Shown one piece after another: positions 9,333-17,605 of a stretch of DNA of 48,652 nucleotides. The stretch's first letter is position 1; each line of letters starts with the position of its first letter. Below the pieces are notes generated by a model that was given only the letters and a program-made list of their open reading frames with translations, made no database searches and had not been told where the DNA came from. Made by a program: the position numbers and the translations under genes. The stretch spans positions 1 through 48,652 of the forward strand of contig JADCDI010000099.1 of NCBI GenBank assembly GCA_020251025.1, written 5' to 3'. Source of the DNA: Rhodobacter sp. Its GTDB lineage: Bacteria; Pseudomonadota; Alphaproteobacteria; Rhodobacterales; Rhodobacteraceae.

Positions 9333-10996
9333 GCGCCCGGCCTCATGCCGGCCCGGTTGCGAAAGAGGGCGGCGGGAAGGGCAAGGGCCAGGGCAAAGGC
9401 GAAAAGCGGCAGGGCAAGCTGCAGCATCGCATAGGTTCCGATGATGCGCCTGTTGCCGCCGGACGACAGGGCAACGGCTTCGGTTGTCAGGGTTGTCACC
9501 CGGCCGCCGCCGATCAGAAGCGTCGGCAGGTACTGGCCGACAGAGACGGCAAAGCCCACTGCCGCCGCGGTCAGGATCGCACGCAGCAGCATCGGCAGGC
9601 GCAGCCGCCAGAAGATGCGCCCCGGCGTGGCGCCAAGGGCGGCACCCGCCACGGCGAAGCGCGGGTCCCAGGCCCGCCAGGGCGCGGCGAGGGACAGAAA
9701 GACATAAGGCAGCACAAAGACAAGATGGGCCGCCGCCACGGCCCAGGTGCTGCCTTCGACCCCGCTGCGCAGGCCCAGTTCGGCAAGCCCCGGCAGGAAA
9801 GCCACCTGCGGCATGATCAGCGGCAGCCAAAGCAGCCACAGCGCCCCGCCCCCCGGTTTGAGGCCAAAGCGCGTCTCCGCCTCCAGACAGGCCAGGACAA
9901 GCCCGGTGGCCAGCGCGGCTGACAGGGCGGCCAGCAGCAGCGTTTCCAGCGCCGCAGGGCCAAGGCCGGGTGCGGCCCGCGCCCAGGCATCAAGCCCAAG
10001 ACGTTCGGGCAGGGCATCGGGAAAGACCCAAGGGCCGGCAAAGCTCCACAGGGCCAGCCCCGCCATGCCGCCCGCCATGACAAGCACGACAAGCAGGCCC
10101 CCCCCGGCGGCGAGGGGGCCAAGCCAGCGGTCGGCCCAGACCCGCCTGCGCCCCGTCAGCGCCAGCCTGCATCCCAGCCGGGCCAGACCGGTTTCAGCGC
10201 AGCGCAGCAGGGCAAGTGCCGCCAGCACCAGGCCAAGCTGCACCAGGGCACCGGCTGCCGCCACGGGGTGGATGGAAAGGTCGGGGCTGGTCATCCAAAG
10301 CACAAGCTGCGCCGAAAGCGTGGGCGGCAGGGCAGGGCCAAGGACGATGGCCATGTCCACCGCCGTCATGGAATAGGCCAGCACGGCATAGACCGCAGGC
10401 CGCATCTGCGGCCAGACAGCCGGCAGGACCGCCAGCATCCAGCCCGCCACGCGCCCGTAGCCAAGGCTGGCCATCAGCATCAGCCGCCGCGGCGCGTCGG
10501 CCTGGGGCAGGGCGGCGATCAGGATCAGCAGCAGGAACGGAACTTCCTTCAGCACCAGACCGGCCGTCAGGGCAAGACCCGCAGGATCATTCAGGATCAG
10601 AAGGTCGGGCGGTTGGGTCCAGCCGGTGGCCCAGGGCGACAGCGCCCGGGCAATCCACCCCGACGGGGCCAGCAGGAACGCAAGGCCCAGGGCCGCCGCC
10701 GCATGGGGCACGGCCAGAAGCGGCGACAGCAGCCGCAGGATCAGCGTGAAAAGCCGCCCGCCCTGAAGTGCCGCCACCAGACCAAGCGCAATCGCCAGCG
10801 ACAGAACGGTCGAGGCGATGCCGGTCCCCAGCGAAAGTGCCGCCGCCCGGGGCAGGCCGGGCCAGTCAAGCAGCCGCGCCATGCCGTCCGCTTCGAAGGC
10901 GGGGCGCAGGGTGCCCGCCAGCCCCGCGATCACGGGTCCCGCCATCAGAAGAAGGGTCAGCCGGGGCGCAAACCGCAGCGCCCCGTCTGCCGTCAT
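9329..10996 (-). CDS. ABC transporter permease, duplicated (YnjC-like)
   Basis: A 555-residue permease made of two fused BPD_transp halves, as in YnjC and ThiP. Two sets of about six hydrophobic helices are visible. The EAA-type cytoplasmic loops are in the stretches around MLMASLGYGRVAGW (first half) and VAGAALGATPGRIFWRLRLP (second half). Fusion means one polypeptide forms the whole pore. Its start overlaps the stop of the binding-protein gene by ATGA. Confidence 0.88.
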   Translation of the reverse strand: MTADGALRFAPRLTLLLMAGPVIAGLAGTLRPAFEADGMARLLDWPGLPRAAALSLGTGIASTVLSLAIALGLVAALQGGRLFTLILRLLSPLLAVPHAAAALGLAFLLAPSGWIARALSPWATGWTQPPDLLILNDPAGLALTAGLVLKEVPFLLLILIAALPQADAPRRLMLMASLGYGRVAGWMLAVLPAVWPQMRPAVYAVLAYSMTAVDMAIVLGPALPPTLSAQLVLWMTSPDLSIHPVAAAGALVQLGLVLAALALLRCAETGLARLGCRLALTGRRRVWADRWLGPLAAGGGLLVVLVMAGGMAGLALWSFAGPWVFPDALPERLGLDAWARAAPGLGPAALETLLLAALSAALATGLVLACLEAETRFGLKPGGGALWLLWLPLIMPQVAFLPGLAELGLRSGVEGSTWAVAAAHLVFVLPYVFLSLAAPWRAWDPRFAVAGAALGATPGRIFWRLRLPMLLRAILTAAAVGFAVSVGQYLPTLLIGGGRVTTLTTEAVALSSGGNRRIIGTYAMLQLALPLFAFALALALPAALFRNRAGMRPGA

Positions 10997-12201
10997 TGCG
11001 CAACCCCGTAGCGGCGCGTCCAGTCCTGGCTGATGCGCGTCATCCAGCTTGCATGCGGCTCGGGCAGGGCCGGACCAAGATCGTCCGGCGCAAGTGTGGC
11101 GACGCCCAGATCAAGGGCATCGAAGCGGGCGCGGTCCGGGCCGGAAAGCGCGGACAGGTTCAGCACGGTCTGAAAGCCAAGCACACCGGGGTCCTGCGCC
11201 CGGGCCTGGACCTGGGGGTCCAGCAGCAGGTTGGCCACCACCATGGCACCGGCGGCATGGGCGGCATTGTAGGGAATGGCCACGAAACTGGCATTGCCGA
11301 TGGTCCCGCCGGTCCAGACAGTGGTGCGGATCGTCCCGGGCAGTTCGCCGGCCGCAATCGCGGCAGAGGCGCGCCCCGTGTTGAAGGCAAAGGCGATGTC
11401 GATCTCGCCATCCGCCAGCAATTGCCCCAGCGCCGGTTCGTTCGCCGGATAGGCCCGTCCCTGGCGCCAAAGCGCCGGGGTGATCTGATCGAGCCAGGCC
11501 CAAAGCGGCGCCGTCAGCCGGTCATAGCTTGCCGGATCAACGGGTTGCAGCAGCAGCTCCGGGTCATCGATGACGCCGTAAAGGACCTGCTTGAGAAAGG
11601 TCGTGCCAAGATAGTCCGGCGGCTGGGGGTAGGTGAACCGTCCCGGATTGGCCTTTGCCCAGTCCAGAAGCTGCCCGGCCCCCAGCGGCGGCTCAGGCAC
11701 CCGGGCGCTGTCATATTCAAAGACCAGCTGCGCCATGGCCCAGGGGCTTTCCAGCCCCAGTGTCGGTTCGGTGAAATCCATCCGCGTTGCCGGTTTTCCC
11801 GCAACATCCACAAGGGGCCAGTTGGGAAGCTGTTCGGCAAAGGGGCCGAAGAGCAGCCCCTTGCCCTTCATCGCGGCAAAGTTTTCGCCGTTGATCCAGA
11901 TCAGGTCAACGGCACCGCCCTGATCCTGGCCTGCCTGTTTTTCGCTGACGACCCGCGCCACGGCATCGGCGGTCGAGGCCAGCTTGACCTGCGTCAGGCT
12001 CACGCCATGGCGCGCCAATGCCTCTTCCCCGACCCATGAAATGAAATCATTGATCCTGGGGTCACCGCCCCAGGCGTGCCAGTAGACCGTCTGCCCCCTG
12101 GCCTCTTGCAGGACGGCGGCCCAGTCTGCCGGGTCCGGCTGGGCCGCCGCGGGCAAGGCCGTGCAGGCCGCCAACAGGATGGCTGCAGCGGACATCTTCA
12201 T
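10993..12201 (-). CDS. ABC transporter substrate-binding protein (YnjB-like)
   Basis: A 402-residue periplasmic binding protein. The signal peptide ends near ALPAAAQ. The mature part begins DPADWAAVLQEARGQTVYWHAWGGD, a typical YnjB start. Further marks are DLIWINGENFAAMK and NTGRASAAIAAG. The start at 12201 follows a strong GGGGGGA site; the longer frame to 12273 lacks one. It is the first gene of a tightly overlapping three-gene importer operon. Thiamine-like compounds have been suggested for YnjB relatives, but I see no TPP riboswitch upstream. Confidence 0.88.
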   Translation of the reverse strand: MKMSAAAILLAACTALPAAAQPDPADWAAVLQEARGQTVYWHAWGGDPRINDFISWVGEEALARHGVSLTQVKLASTADAVARVVSEKQAGQDQGGAVDLIWINGENFAAMKGKGLLFGPFAEQLPNWPLVDVAGKPATRMDFTEPTLGLESPWAMAQLVFEYDSARVPEPPLGAGQLLDWAKANPGRFTYPQPPDYLGTTFLKQVLYGVIDDPELLLQPVDPASYDRLTAPLWAWLDQITPALWRQGRAYPANEPALGQLLADGEIDIAFAFNTGRASAAIAAGELPGTIRTTVWTGGTIGNASFVAIPYNAAHAAGAMVVANLLLDPQVQARAQDPGVLGFQTVLNLSALSGPDRARFDALDLGVATLAPDDLGPALPEPHASWMTRISQDWTRRYGVAQ

Positions 12202-12368
12202 GGCACATTCCCCCCGGCGAAACGCATCGTTCTTTTTCGCCTTACACATCGCAATTGACCGCTTGCAACCCAAAGCTCAAACCCCCACGAGGATGTGAGG
12301 CGCAGGCAAGGCCGCCCGCCCGCACGCAAGCGGCCAGGCCCGCGCGACGGATCAAAAGGGGGGCAGAC
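12202..12368. promoter_or_regulatory. Divergent promoter region of ynjB-like and ynjF-like genes
   Basis: This 167-bp gap lies between two outward-facing starts and must hold promoters for both. The part near 12225-12290 is richer in A+T than its surroundings. Each start has a clear purine-rich ribosome site: GGGGGGA for the importer and AAAAGGGGGG for the transferase. I found no clear operator and no THI-box (TPP riboswitch). Confidence 0.55.
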
Positions 12369-12974
12369 ATGCTTGACGCCCGGATGCGGCGCCTGATCGA
12401 CCCGCCTCTGACCGGGGCCGGGCTTTGGCTGGCCGGTCTGGGTGTTTCCGCCAATGCCCTGACCCTGGCCGGTCTGGCGCTGGGCCTGCTGATGGCCGCG
12501 ATGCTTGCGGCGGGGTTCGGTGCCCTGGCGCTGGTCCCGCTGGCGTTCAGCCGGCTTTGCGACGGGCTGGATGGTGCCGTGGCCCGCGCGCGGGGCGCGA
12601 CCGATTTCGGGGGCTATCTTGATATCTTTTGCGATTTTGTCTTCTATGGCGCGGTGCCGCTGGCCTTCGTGCTGCGCGACCCGGCCGCCAACGGGGTGGC
12701 GGGTGCCTTTCTGCTTGCCTCTTTTTACGTGAACGGCACAAGTTTTCTGGGCTATGCGGTGCTTGCCGGCAAGCGGGGGCTGGAGACCCGCGAACAGGGT
12801 GAAAAATCGCTGTATTACAGCGCGGGCCTGCTGGAGGGTACGGAAACCATCCTGTTTTTTGCCCTGCTGTGCCTTCTGCCGGGTGCCTTTGCTCCGCTGG
12901 CCTTCGTGTTCGGCGCGCTGTGCTGTGCGACCGCTTTGTCCCGGGTCGCGATGGCCCTGCGCCGGTTCGGCTGA
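12369..12974 (+). CDS. CDP-alcohol phosphatidyltransferase (YnjF-like)
   Basis: A 201-residue integral membrane enzyme of the CDP-alcohol phosphatidyltransferase family. The signature is present as CDGLDGAVARARGATDFGG followed by D, i.e. the DGxxAR..G..D metal- and CDP-binding pattern. Its end block GLLEGTETILFF closely resembles E. coli YnjF. It would transfer a phosphatidyl group to an alcohol acceptor that I cannot identify. In E. coli ynjF is close to ynjBCD in the same orientation; here it is divergent, yet the association is kept. Confidence 0.88.
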   Translation: MLDARMRRLIDPPLTGAGLWLAGLGVSANALTLAGLALGLLMAAMLAAGFGALALVPLAFSRLCDGLDGAVARARGATDFGGYLDIFCDFVFYGAVPLAFVLRDPAANGVAGAFLLASFYVNGTSFLGYAVLAGKRGLETREQGEKSLYYSAGLLEGTETILFFALLCLLPGAFAPLAFVFGALCCATALSRVAMALRRFG

Positions 12975-13137
12975 GGTGCCGATGCCGGGGCAGGCCCGCC
13001 GCCCCCGCCCTGATGAAAGAGCGGTTCATTCCGATAAAAATCGCAGTCCCCTGATCCGGCTGCGCGCCTGCGGTTGCCGTGCCCTGTCAGATGTGGCAAA
13101 CCACCTGAAGATCGCCCCGGGACCGGAAAGTGCAGAG

Positions 13138-13791
13138 ATGACGGATTTTGCCACGCGGCGCATGGTGATGGTCGATACCCAGGTCCGTCCTTCCGACGTC
13201 ACCAGGTTTCCGGTCATCAAGGCGCTGCTTTCGGTCCCGCGCGAGGCCTATGTGCCCCGCAACCTGCGCGAGGCCGCCTATATCGGCGAAAATCTCGTGA
13301 TTGCCCCCCGCCGTGTGGTGCTGGAGGCGCGGACCCTGGCCAAACTTCTTGATGCGCTGGACATCCAGCCGGACGAGATGGTGCTCGATCTGGGATGCGG
13401 GCTTGGCTATTCGACAGCCGTCATCGCGCACCTGGCCGAGGCGGTGGTCGCGGTGGAAGAAGATGCGGCCCTTGCCGCGCAGGCCGAAAAGACCCTGGCG
13501 TCCGAGGGTGTCGACAATGCCGCCGTGATCGCCGGGCCGCTGGCCGGTGGGGCCGCCAAACACGGCCCCTATGATGTGATTACGGTGCAGGGGGCGATTG
13601 AAATGCTGCCGCAGGCCCTTTGCGACCAGTTGAAGGACGGGGGCCGCATCGGCTGCGTCTTCATGGAGGGGGCCCTGGGCGTTGCCCGTGTGGGCTACAA
13701 GGTCGACGGCGCTGTCACATGGCGCTTTGCCTTCAACGCCACGGCTCCGGTCCTGCCGGGGTTTGAACTGCGGCGCGGGTTCGTGCTGTAG
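13138..13791 (+). CDS. Protein-L-isoaspartate O-methyltransferase family protein
   Basis: A 217-residue SAM-dependent methyltransferase of the PCMT family. Motif I is seen as VLDLGCGLGYSTA with the acidic residue in VVAVEEDA. The N-terminal block starts MTDFATRRMVMVDTQVRPSDVT. The classical PCMT catalytic region is diverged: the usual TGSGY is GCGLGY, so true isoaspartate repair is uncertain. The frame runs open far upstream but only the ATG at 13138 fits the family. It precedes tolC by 23 bp, an arrangement I recall as common in Rhodobacterales. Confidence 0.88.
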   Translation: MTDFATRRMVMVDTQVRPSDVTRFPVIKALLSVPREAYVPRNLREAAYIGENLVIAPRRVVLEARTLAKLLDALDIQPDEMVLDLGCGLGYSTAVIAHLAEAVVAVEEDAALAAQAEKTLASEGVDNAAVIAGPLAGGAAKHGPYDVITVQGAIEMLPQALCDQLKDGGRIGCVFMEGALGVARVGYKVDGAVTWRFAFNATAPVLPGFELRRGFVL

Positions 13792-13814
13792 GCGGGAAAA
13801 CAAAGAGGAATGTT

Positions 13815-15191
13815 ATGCTGAGAACGGCCCGCACCCTTGTTCTGACACTGTCGCTGATTGCCGGGGCCGCGCCGCCGGTGTGGGCCGAAACCCTGGCCGA
13901 TGCGCTGATCGCGGCCTATCGCAACAGCAACCTTCTGGCACAGAATCAGGCGGTTCTGCGCGCGGCGGATGAAAACGTGGCCCAGGCGGTTGCAACGCTG
14001 CGCCCTGTGGTGGCTTTCGTGGCCGACGGGAGGTATGGCTATTCGGAACAGCGCATCATGGGCACCACCGTGTCTTCGGACAGGCTTTTTGCCAACTACT
14101 CGATCACCGCACAAATGACCCTGTTCGATTTCGGCCGCACGCAGCTTGCCATCGAGGCGGCAAAGGAAACCGTTCTGGCCACGCGCGAGGCGCTGATCTC
14201 GATCGAGCAGCAGGTTCTGCTGTCTGCGGTATCCGCCTTTGTCAACGTGCGCCTGCAGCAGGAATTCGTATCCTTGCGCGAAAACAACGTGCGTGTCATC
14301 GGCGAGCAGTTGCGCGCGGCGCAGGACCGGTTCGAGGTGGGCGAAGTCACCCGGACAGATGTGGCCCAGGCCGAGGCACGCCTGGCAGAGGCCAGGGCCA
14401 ACCTTGTCGTGGCCCAGGGCGATCTGGCGATCGCCCGCGAGAATTACCGCGCCGCGACCGGAAACTACCCGGGCGTGCTGTCGGCCCCGCCAGCCCCCCC
14501 GCGCACTGCCGACACGCTGGATGCGGCCCGCTCGGTCGCGCTGCGCACGCATCCTTCGATCCGTCAGGCCCAGCGCGAGGTGAAGGCGGCAGAGTTGAAC
14601 GTGGAGCGCGCCCGGGCGAACCTGCGACCGTCGATTTCGGCCCAGGCAAACCTGTCGGTCGATCAGGACGGCCTTCAGCAAAGGGGGGTTGGCCTCAACT
14701 TCAACCAGACGATCTATTCGGGCGGCGCGCTTTCGTCGGCGCTGCGCCAGTCGATGGCGAACCGCGATGCAAGTCTTGCCGGGCTTAAGCAGCGCGGCGT
14801 CGAGGTGGCCGAGAATGTCGGCACGGTCTGGAGCAATCTTGACGTGGCCGACGCCAGCATCACCGCGACCGAACAGCAGATCGCAGCCGCCCAGATCGCC
14901 TTTGACGGTGTGCGCGAAGAGGCAAGCCTTGGCGCACGCACCACCCTTGATGTGCTTGATGCCGAACAGGCCCTGCTTGATGCCCGGGCTGCGCGCCTGT
15001 CGGCGCTGGCGCAGCGTTACATCGGCATCTATCAGCTTTTGTCGTCGATGGGCCTGTTGACGGCGGACCATCTGGAACTTGGAATCCCCACCTTTGATCC
15101 GGCGGCCTATTACAACGCCGTGCGGCGCGCGCCGACAAGCGTTCAGGGCGAAAAGCTTGACCGCATCATGAAATCGGTGGGGAACGACTGA
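13815..15191 (+). CDS. tolC: TolC family outer-membrane efflux/secretion channel
   Basis: A 458-residue outer-membrane channel protein serving type I secretion and efflux. A signal peptide ends at VWA-E (residues 24/25). Two similar helical/beta halves follow, each with long amphipathic coiled-coil stretches. Typical motifs are TLFDFGRTQLAIEAAKE and TIYSGGALSSALRQS in the two halves, and VGEVTRTDVAQAEARLAEA and LGARTTLDVLDAEQALLDA at the equivalent helices. AGAGGAAT lies before the ATG. No ABC or RND partner is adjacent. Confidence 0.95.
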   Translation: MLRTARTLVLTLSLIAGAAPPVWAETLADALIAAYRNSNLLAQNQAVLRAADENVAQAVATLRPVVAFVADGRYGYSEQRIMGTTVSSDRLFANYSITAQMTLFDFGRTQLAIEAAKETVLATREALISIEQQVLLSAVSAFVNVRLQQEFVSLRENNVRVIGEQLRAAQDRFEVGEVTRTDVAQAEARLAEARANLVVAQGDLAIARENYRAATGNYPGVLSAPPAPPRTADTLDAARSVALRTHPSIRQAQREVKAAELNVERARANLRPSISAQANLSVDQDGLQQRGVGLNFNQTIYSGGALSSALRQSMANRDASLAGLKQRGVEVAENVGTVWSNLDVADASITATEQQIAAAQIAFDGVREEASLGARTTLDVLDAEQALLDARAARLSALAQRYIGIYQLLSSMGLLTADHLELGIPTFDPAAYYNAVRRAPTSVQGEKLDRIMKSVGND

Positions 15192-15312
15192 CCCCGGCAG
15201 GGCCGGCACCTGCTGCGGGCGGCCCCCGGCGCGACCGCGCCTTGCCGGATGACATGCGGGGCGGTAGCATCCCGTCCTGCGGGGCGGCAAACAGGTGGCA
15301 GGGGGTGGTCCG

Positions 15313-16956
15313 ATGTCGGGGACGATGTCAAAATCGGAAATCGAGGATGTCCTTTCCTCGATCCGCCGTCTTGTGACCGAGGAGCAGTTGCAGCAGCAGC
15401 GGCCCGTCGCCCGGTCTTCCGACAAGCTTGTTCTGACGCCGGCACTGCGCATAGAGACCGCCCTTCCGGAAGTGGGGCAACCTTTGCCGGTCGCCGGACC
15501 CGTGACGCCGGTTCCGGAACAGAAGGGGGATGCGTCGGCATCCGCAGCGCATCAGGCGGCTGCCGCGCTTGAAGCGGCCCTTGTGGGACACCGCGACGAC
15601 TGGGAGCCTGAGGGAGGCGAACTGCTGCCGTCACTGCGCTTGTCCATGAATTGGGATTTTCCCGCAGACAGCGAGGCCGCGGATGCGACCGGTCCGGCAG
15701 GTGCCGTCCCGGTCGGCTGGAAGCCCGCTGACCATCGGCCCGCCCCTGCCGAAGCGCCCGCCCCTGGCGAAGCGCCCTTCCAGGCCGAAGAGCTTATCCC
15801 TGCCCAGGAACCCGCCGGGCTAGAAGCGCTCATCCTTGCCGAAGCGATGGTCCCGGCAGAACCACTCACCCCTGCCGAACCGCCCGTCCCGGCCGAACCG
15901 CCCGTCCTTGCCGAAGCGCCTGCCCAGGCCGAAGCGCCCATCCCTGCCGAACCGCCCGCACGGGTAGAAGCGCTCGTCCCTGCCGAAGCGATCATCCCTG
16001 CCGAACCGCCCGTCCTTGCCGAAGCGCCTGCACAGGCCGAAGCGCCCATCCCTGCCGAACCGCCCGCACGGGTAGAAGCGCTCATCCTTGCCGAAGCGAT
16101 CATCCCTGCCGAACCGCTCGTCCTTGCCGAAGCGCCTGCACAGGCCGAAGCGGTCGTCCCTGCCGAAGCGCCCGCCGAGGCCGAACCGCTTGTCCTTGCC
16201 GAAGCGCTGGTCCTTGCCGAAGCGCCTGCACAGGCCGAACCGCCCGTCCCAGCCGAAGCGTCCGCCCAGGCCGCAGCGCCCGTCCCAGCCGAAGCGTCCA
16301 CCCGGGCCGAACCGCTTATCCTTGCCGAACCGCTCGTCCCTGCCGAACCGCCCGCCCGGGCCGAAGCGCTTATCCTTGTCGAACCGCTTATCCCTGCCGA
16401 ACCGCCCGCCGCACCGGCAGTGGACATTACGCCAGAGGAAAACATCCGCTGGGATGCCTATCTGGCCGTTCACCGGTCTGCGCCGCTTATGGCGGCAGAG
16501 CAGGCCGAACCCTGGCGCCCGGCGCCGGACCCCTGGGAAAAGCCGCCTGCCGGTCTGTCCGGGTCTTTCGGGATTGCCGATGCAGCGCATGGGCAGTGGG
16601 CCACCGGGGCCGCGCCGGAACCTGTGCCTCAGGTGCCGCCACAGTCGGCACTGCCGCCATCCGGAGCGGTTCGGGATGCGTCAGGGCTGGCGGATGCGGA
16701 TCGTCCCGCAACCCTGCCGTCCGACCGGTTTGCAGATCAGGCTGTTCCTGACCAGCCGCCGGAAGACGGGCCATCGGCCCCTCTGGCAGGGCAGGACCTT
16801 GCGCCTGGCATCGATGAGGCCCTGCTTCGTGATCTGATCCGGGATGTTCTGCGCGAGGAATTGCGCGGCGAGCTGGGACAGCGCATCACCCGCAACGTTC
16901 GCAAGCTGGTGCGCGCAGAGCTTGCCCGTGCCCTGACGGTCCGGGACCTGGCCTGA
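15313..16956 (+). CDS. PopZ-like polar scaffold candidate with hexad-repeat linker
   Basis: A 547-residue protein with three parts. Residues 6-24 (SKSEIEDVLSSIRRLVTEE) resemble the N-terminal helix of Caulobacter PopZ (EEILASIRRIISED). A long Pro/Glu/Ala-rich region follows, of which residues 144-365 are 37 back-to-back hexapeptides of pattern x-x-A-E-x-(P/L). The last ~49 residues (IDEALLRDLIRDVLREELRG onward) are charged amphipathic helices, like the PopZ oligomerisation end. PopZ forms polar condensates that anchor ParB-parS. This architecture suggests such a scaffold, but similarity is limited to short helices. The ATG at 15313 has GGGGGTGG before it; GTG 15295 and ATG 15325 are alternatives. 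Confidence 0.6.
   Translation: MSGTMSKSEIEDVLSSIRRLVTEEQLQQQRPVARSSDKLVLTPALRIETALPEVGQPLPVAGPVTPVPEQKGDASASAAHQAAAALEAALVGHRDDWEPEGGELLPSLRLSMNWDFPADSEAADATGPAGAVPVGWKPADHRPAPAEAPAPGEAPFQAEELIPAQEPAGLEALILAEAMVPAEPLTPAEPPVPAEPPVLAEAPAQAEAPIPAEPPARVEALVPAEAIIPAEPPVLAEAPAQAEAPIPAEPPARVEALILAEAIIPAEPLVLAEAPAQAEAVVPAEAPAEAEPLVLAEALVLAEAPAQAEPPVPAEASAQAAAPVPAEASTRAEPLILAEPLVPAEPPARAEALILVEPLIPAEPPAAPAVDITPEENIRWDAYLAVHRSAPLMAAEQAEPWRPAPDPWEKPPAGLSGSFGIADAAHGQWATGAAPEPVPQVPPQSALPPSGAVRDASGLADADRPATLPSDRFADQAVPDQPPEDGPSAPLAGQDLAPGIDEALLRDLIRDVLREELRGELGQRITRNVRKLVRAELARALTVRDLA
15742..16407 (+). repeat. Coding tandem repeat: 37 units of 18 bp
   Basis: Unbroken 18-bp units, usual form NNN-(CCT/CTT/CAG)-GCC-GAA-(GCG/CCG)-NNN, encode 37 hexapeptides. 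A higher-order repeat of 108 bp (six units) is nearly identical at about 15898-16005 and 16006-16113 and partly continues beyond, evidence of recent duplication by slippage or unequal crossing-over. All units keep frame. The reverse strand is also open as an artefact of the repeat. Confidence 0.95.
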
Positions 16957-17016
16957 TCCCGAACGGCTGAGGTGAAGGGCCGCGCGACATCGTCCATCTG
17001 TCTTCAGGAAATGCCA

Positions 17017-17038
17017 GACGCGCCCCTTGGGGCGCGTC
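17017..17038. terminator. Bidirectional terminator-like palindrome
   Basis: A 10-bp perfect stem GACGCGCCCC/GGGGCGCGTC with a TT loop sits exactly between two convergent genes, the hexad-repeat protein and the small conserved gene. No U-tract follows, so it is a transcription barrier rather than a classical intrinsic terminator. Confidence 0.6.
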
Positions 17039-17063
17039 CGGCCTGTTGCCCAAAGAACCGGTT

Positions 17064-17390
17064 TCAGGCCGCTTCGGCCCGATCCAGTTCCATGGCATGA
17101 CGACGCTCGCTTTCTTCACGCGACAGCGCGACCGACGTGCGCACGCCCTTGCTGACGAATGCCATCAAACCCTTCACGACCCGCTCGTTCGGATCGATCC
17201 CTGCGCAGGACAACACTTCGCGCCCGTCGCGCGATCTTGCCCAGCGGGCAATCTGCTCGGGGCCGTTGGCATATTTCTTGTCATCCGCAATGGCATCGTC
17301 CAGGGCGGCCAGCACCACGGCTGCAAAAAGCTTGCGTGCCCTTTGCCCCTGTTCGTAATTGAAAGCGGTGCTGTCAACGAAATCGACCAT
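17064..17390 (-). CDS. Conserved small rhodobacterial protein (DUF6280-like)
   Basis: A 108-residue soluble protein, largely helical, with no signal peptide. It contains FNYEQGQRARKLFAAVVLAALDDAIADDKKY and the block RSRDGREVLSCAGIDPNERV. I recall near-identical small proteins across Rhodobacterales, probably the family called DUF6280, but cannot confirm the number. Its function is unknown. The ATG at 17390 follows AGAAGGA. It is divergent from efp, about 215 bp away. Confidence 0.8.
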   Translation of the reverse strand: MVDFVDSTAFNYEQGQRARKLFAAVVLAALDDAIADDKKYANGPEQIARWARSRDGREVLSCAGIDPNERVVKGLMAFVSKGVRTSVALSREESERRHAMELDRAEAA

Positions 17391-17605
17391 CTCGTCGTCC
17401 TTCTTTCTGCTCTTGTCTTTAGCGCGTTCTGGCGACTATGACCACGTACGCCTGATTCGGTGTTTACACTTTGGAATGACTGCCATGCGTTCTTAGCATG
17501 GCTTTTCCAAAACACCTACAGCGTCTGTCCGGCTTGTGCGCAGAAAGCCGCCTGTATATAGGCGCAGGCAAGGTTCCTTCAACCTTTTGTAAAGGGTTTG
17601 CCTCC

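Noticed and set aside
12202-12368. TPP riboswitch in front of the YnjB-like importer
   Set aside because: The conserved THI-box elements (such as CTGAGA and the ACCTGA-type segment) are not visible on either strand.
15742-16407. Possible CRISPR array
   Set aside because: The 18-bp units are contiguous without unique spacers and keep a reading frame throughout.
15820-16590. A minus-strand frame with repeated GRFG.D.RFG units
   Set aside because: It is the reverse reading of the hexad repeat. Only the plus frame has a ribosome site, non-repeat conserved ends and a plausible architecture.
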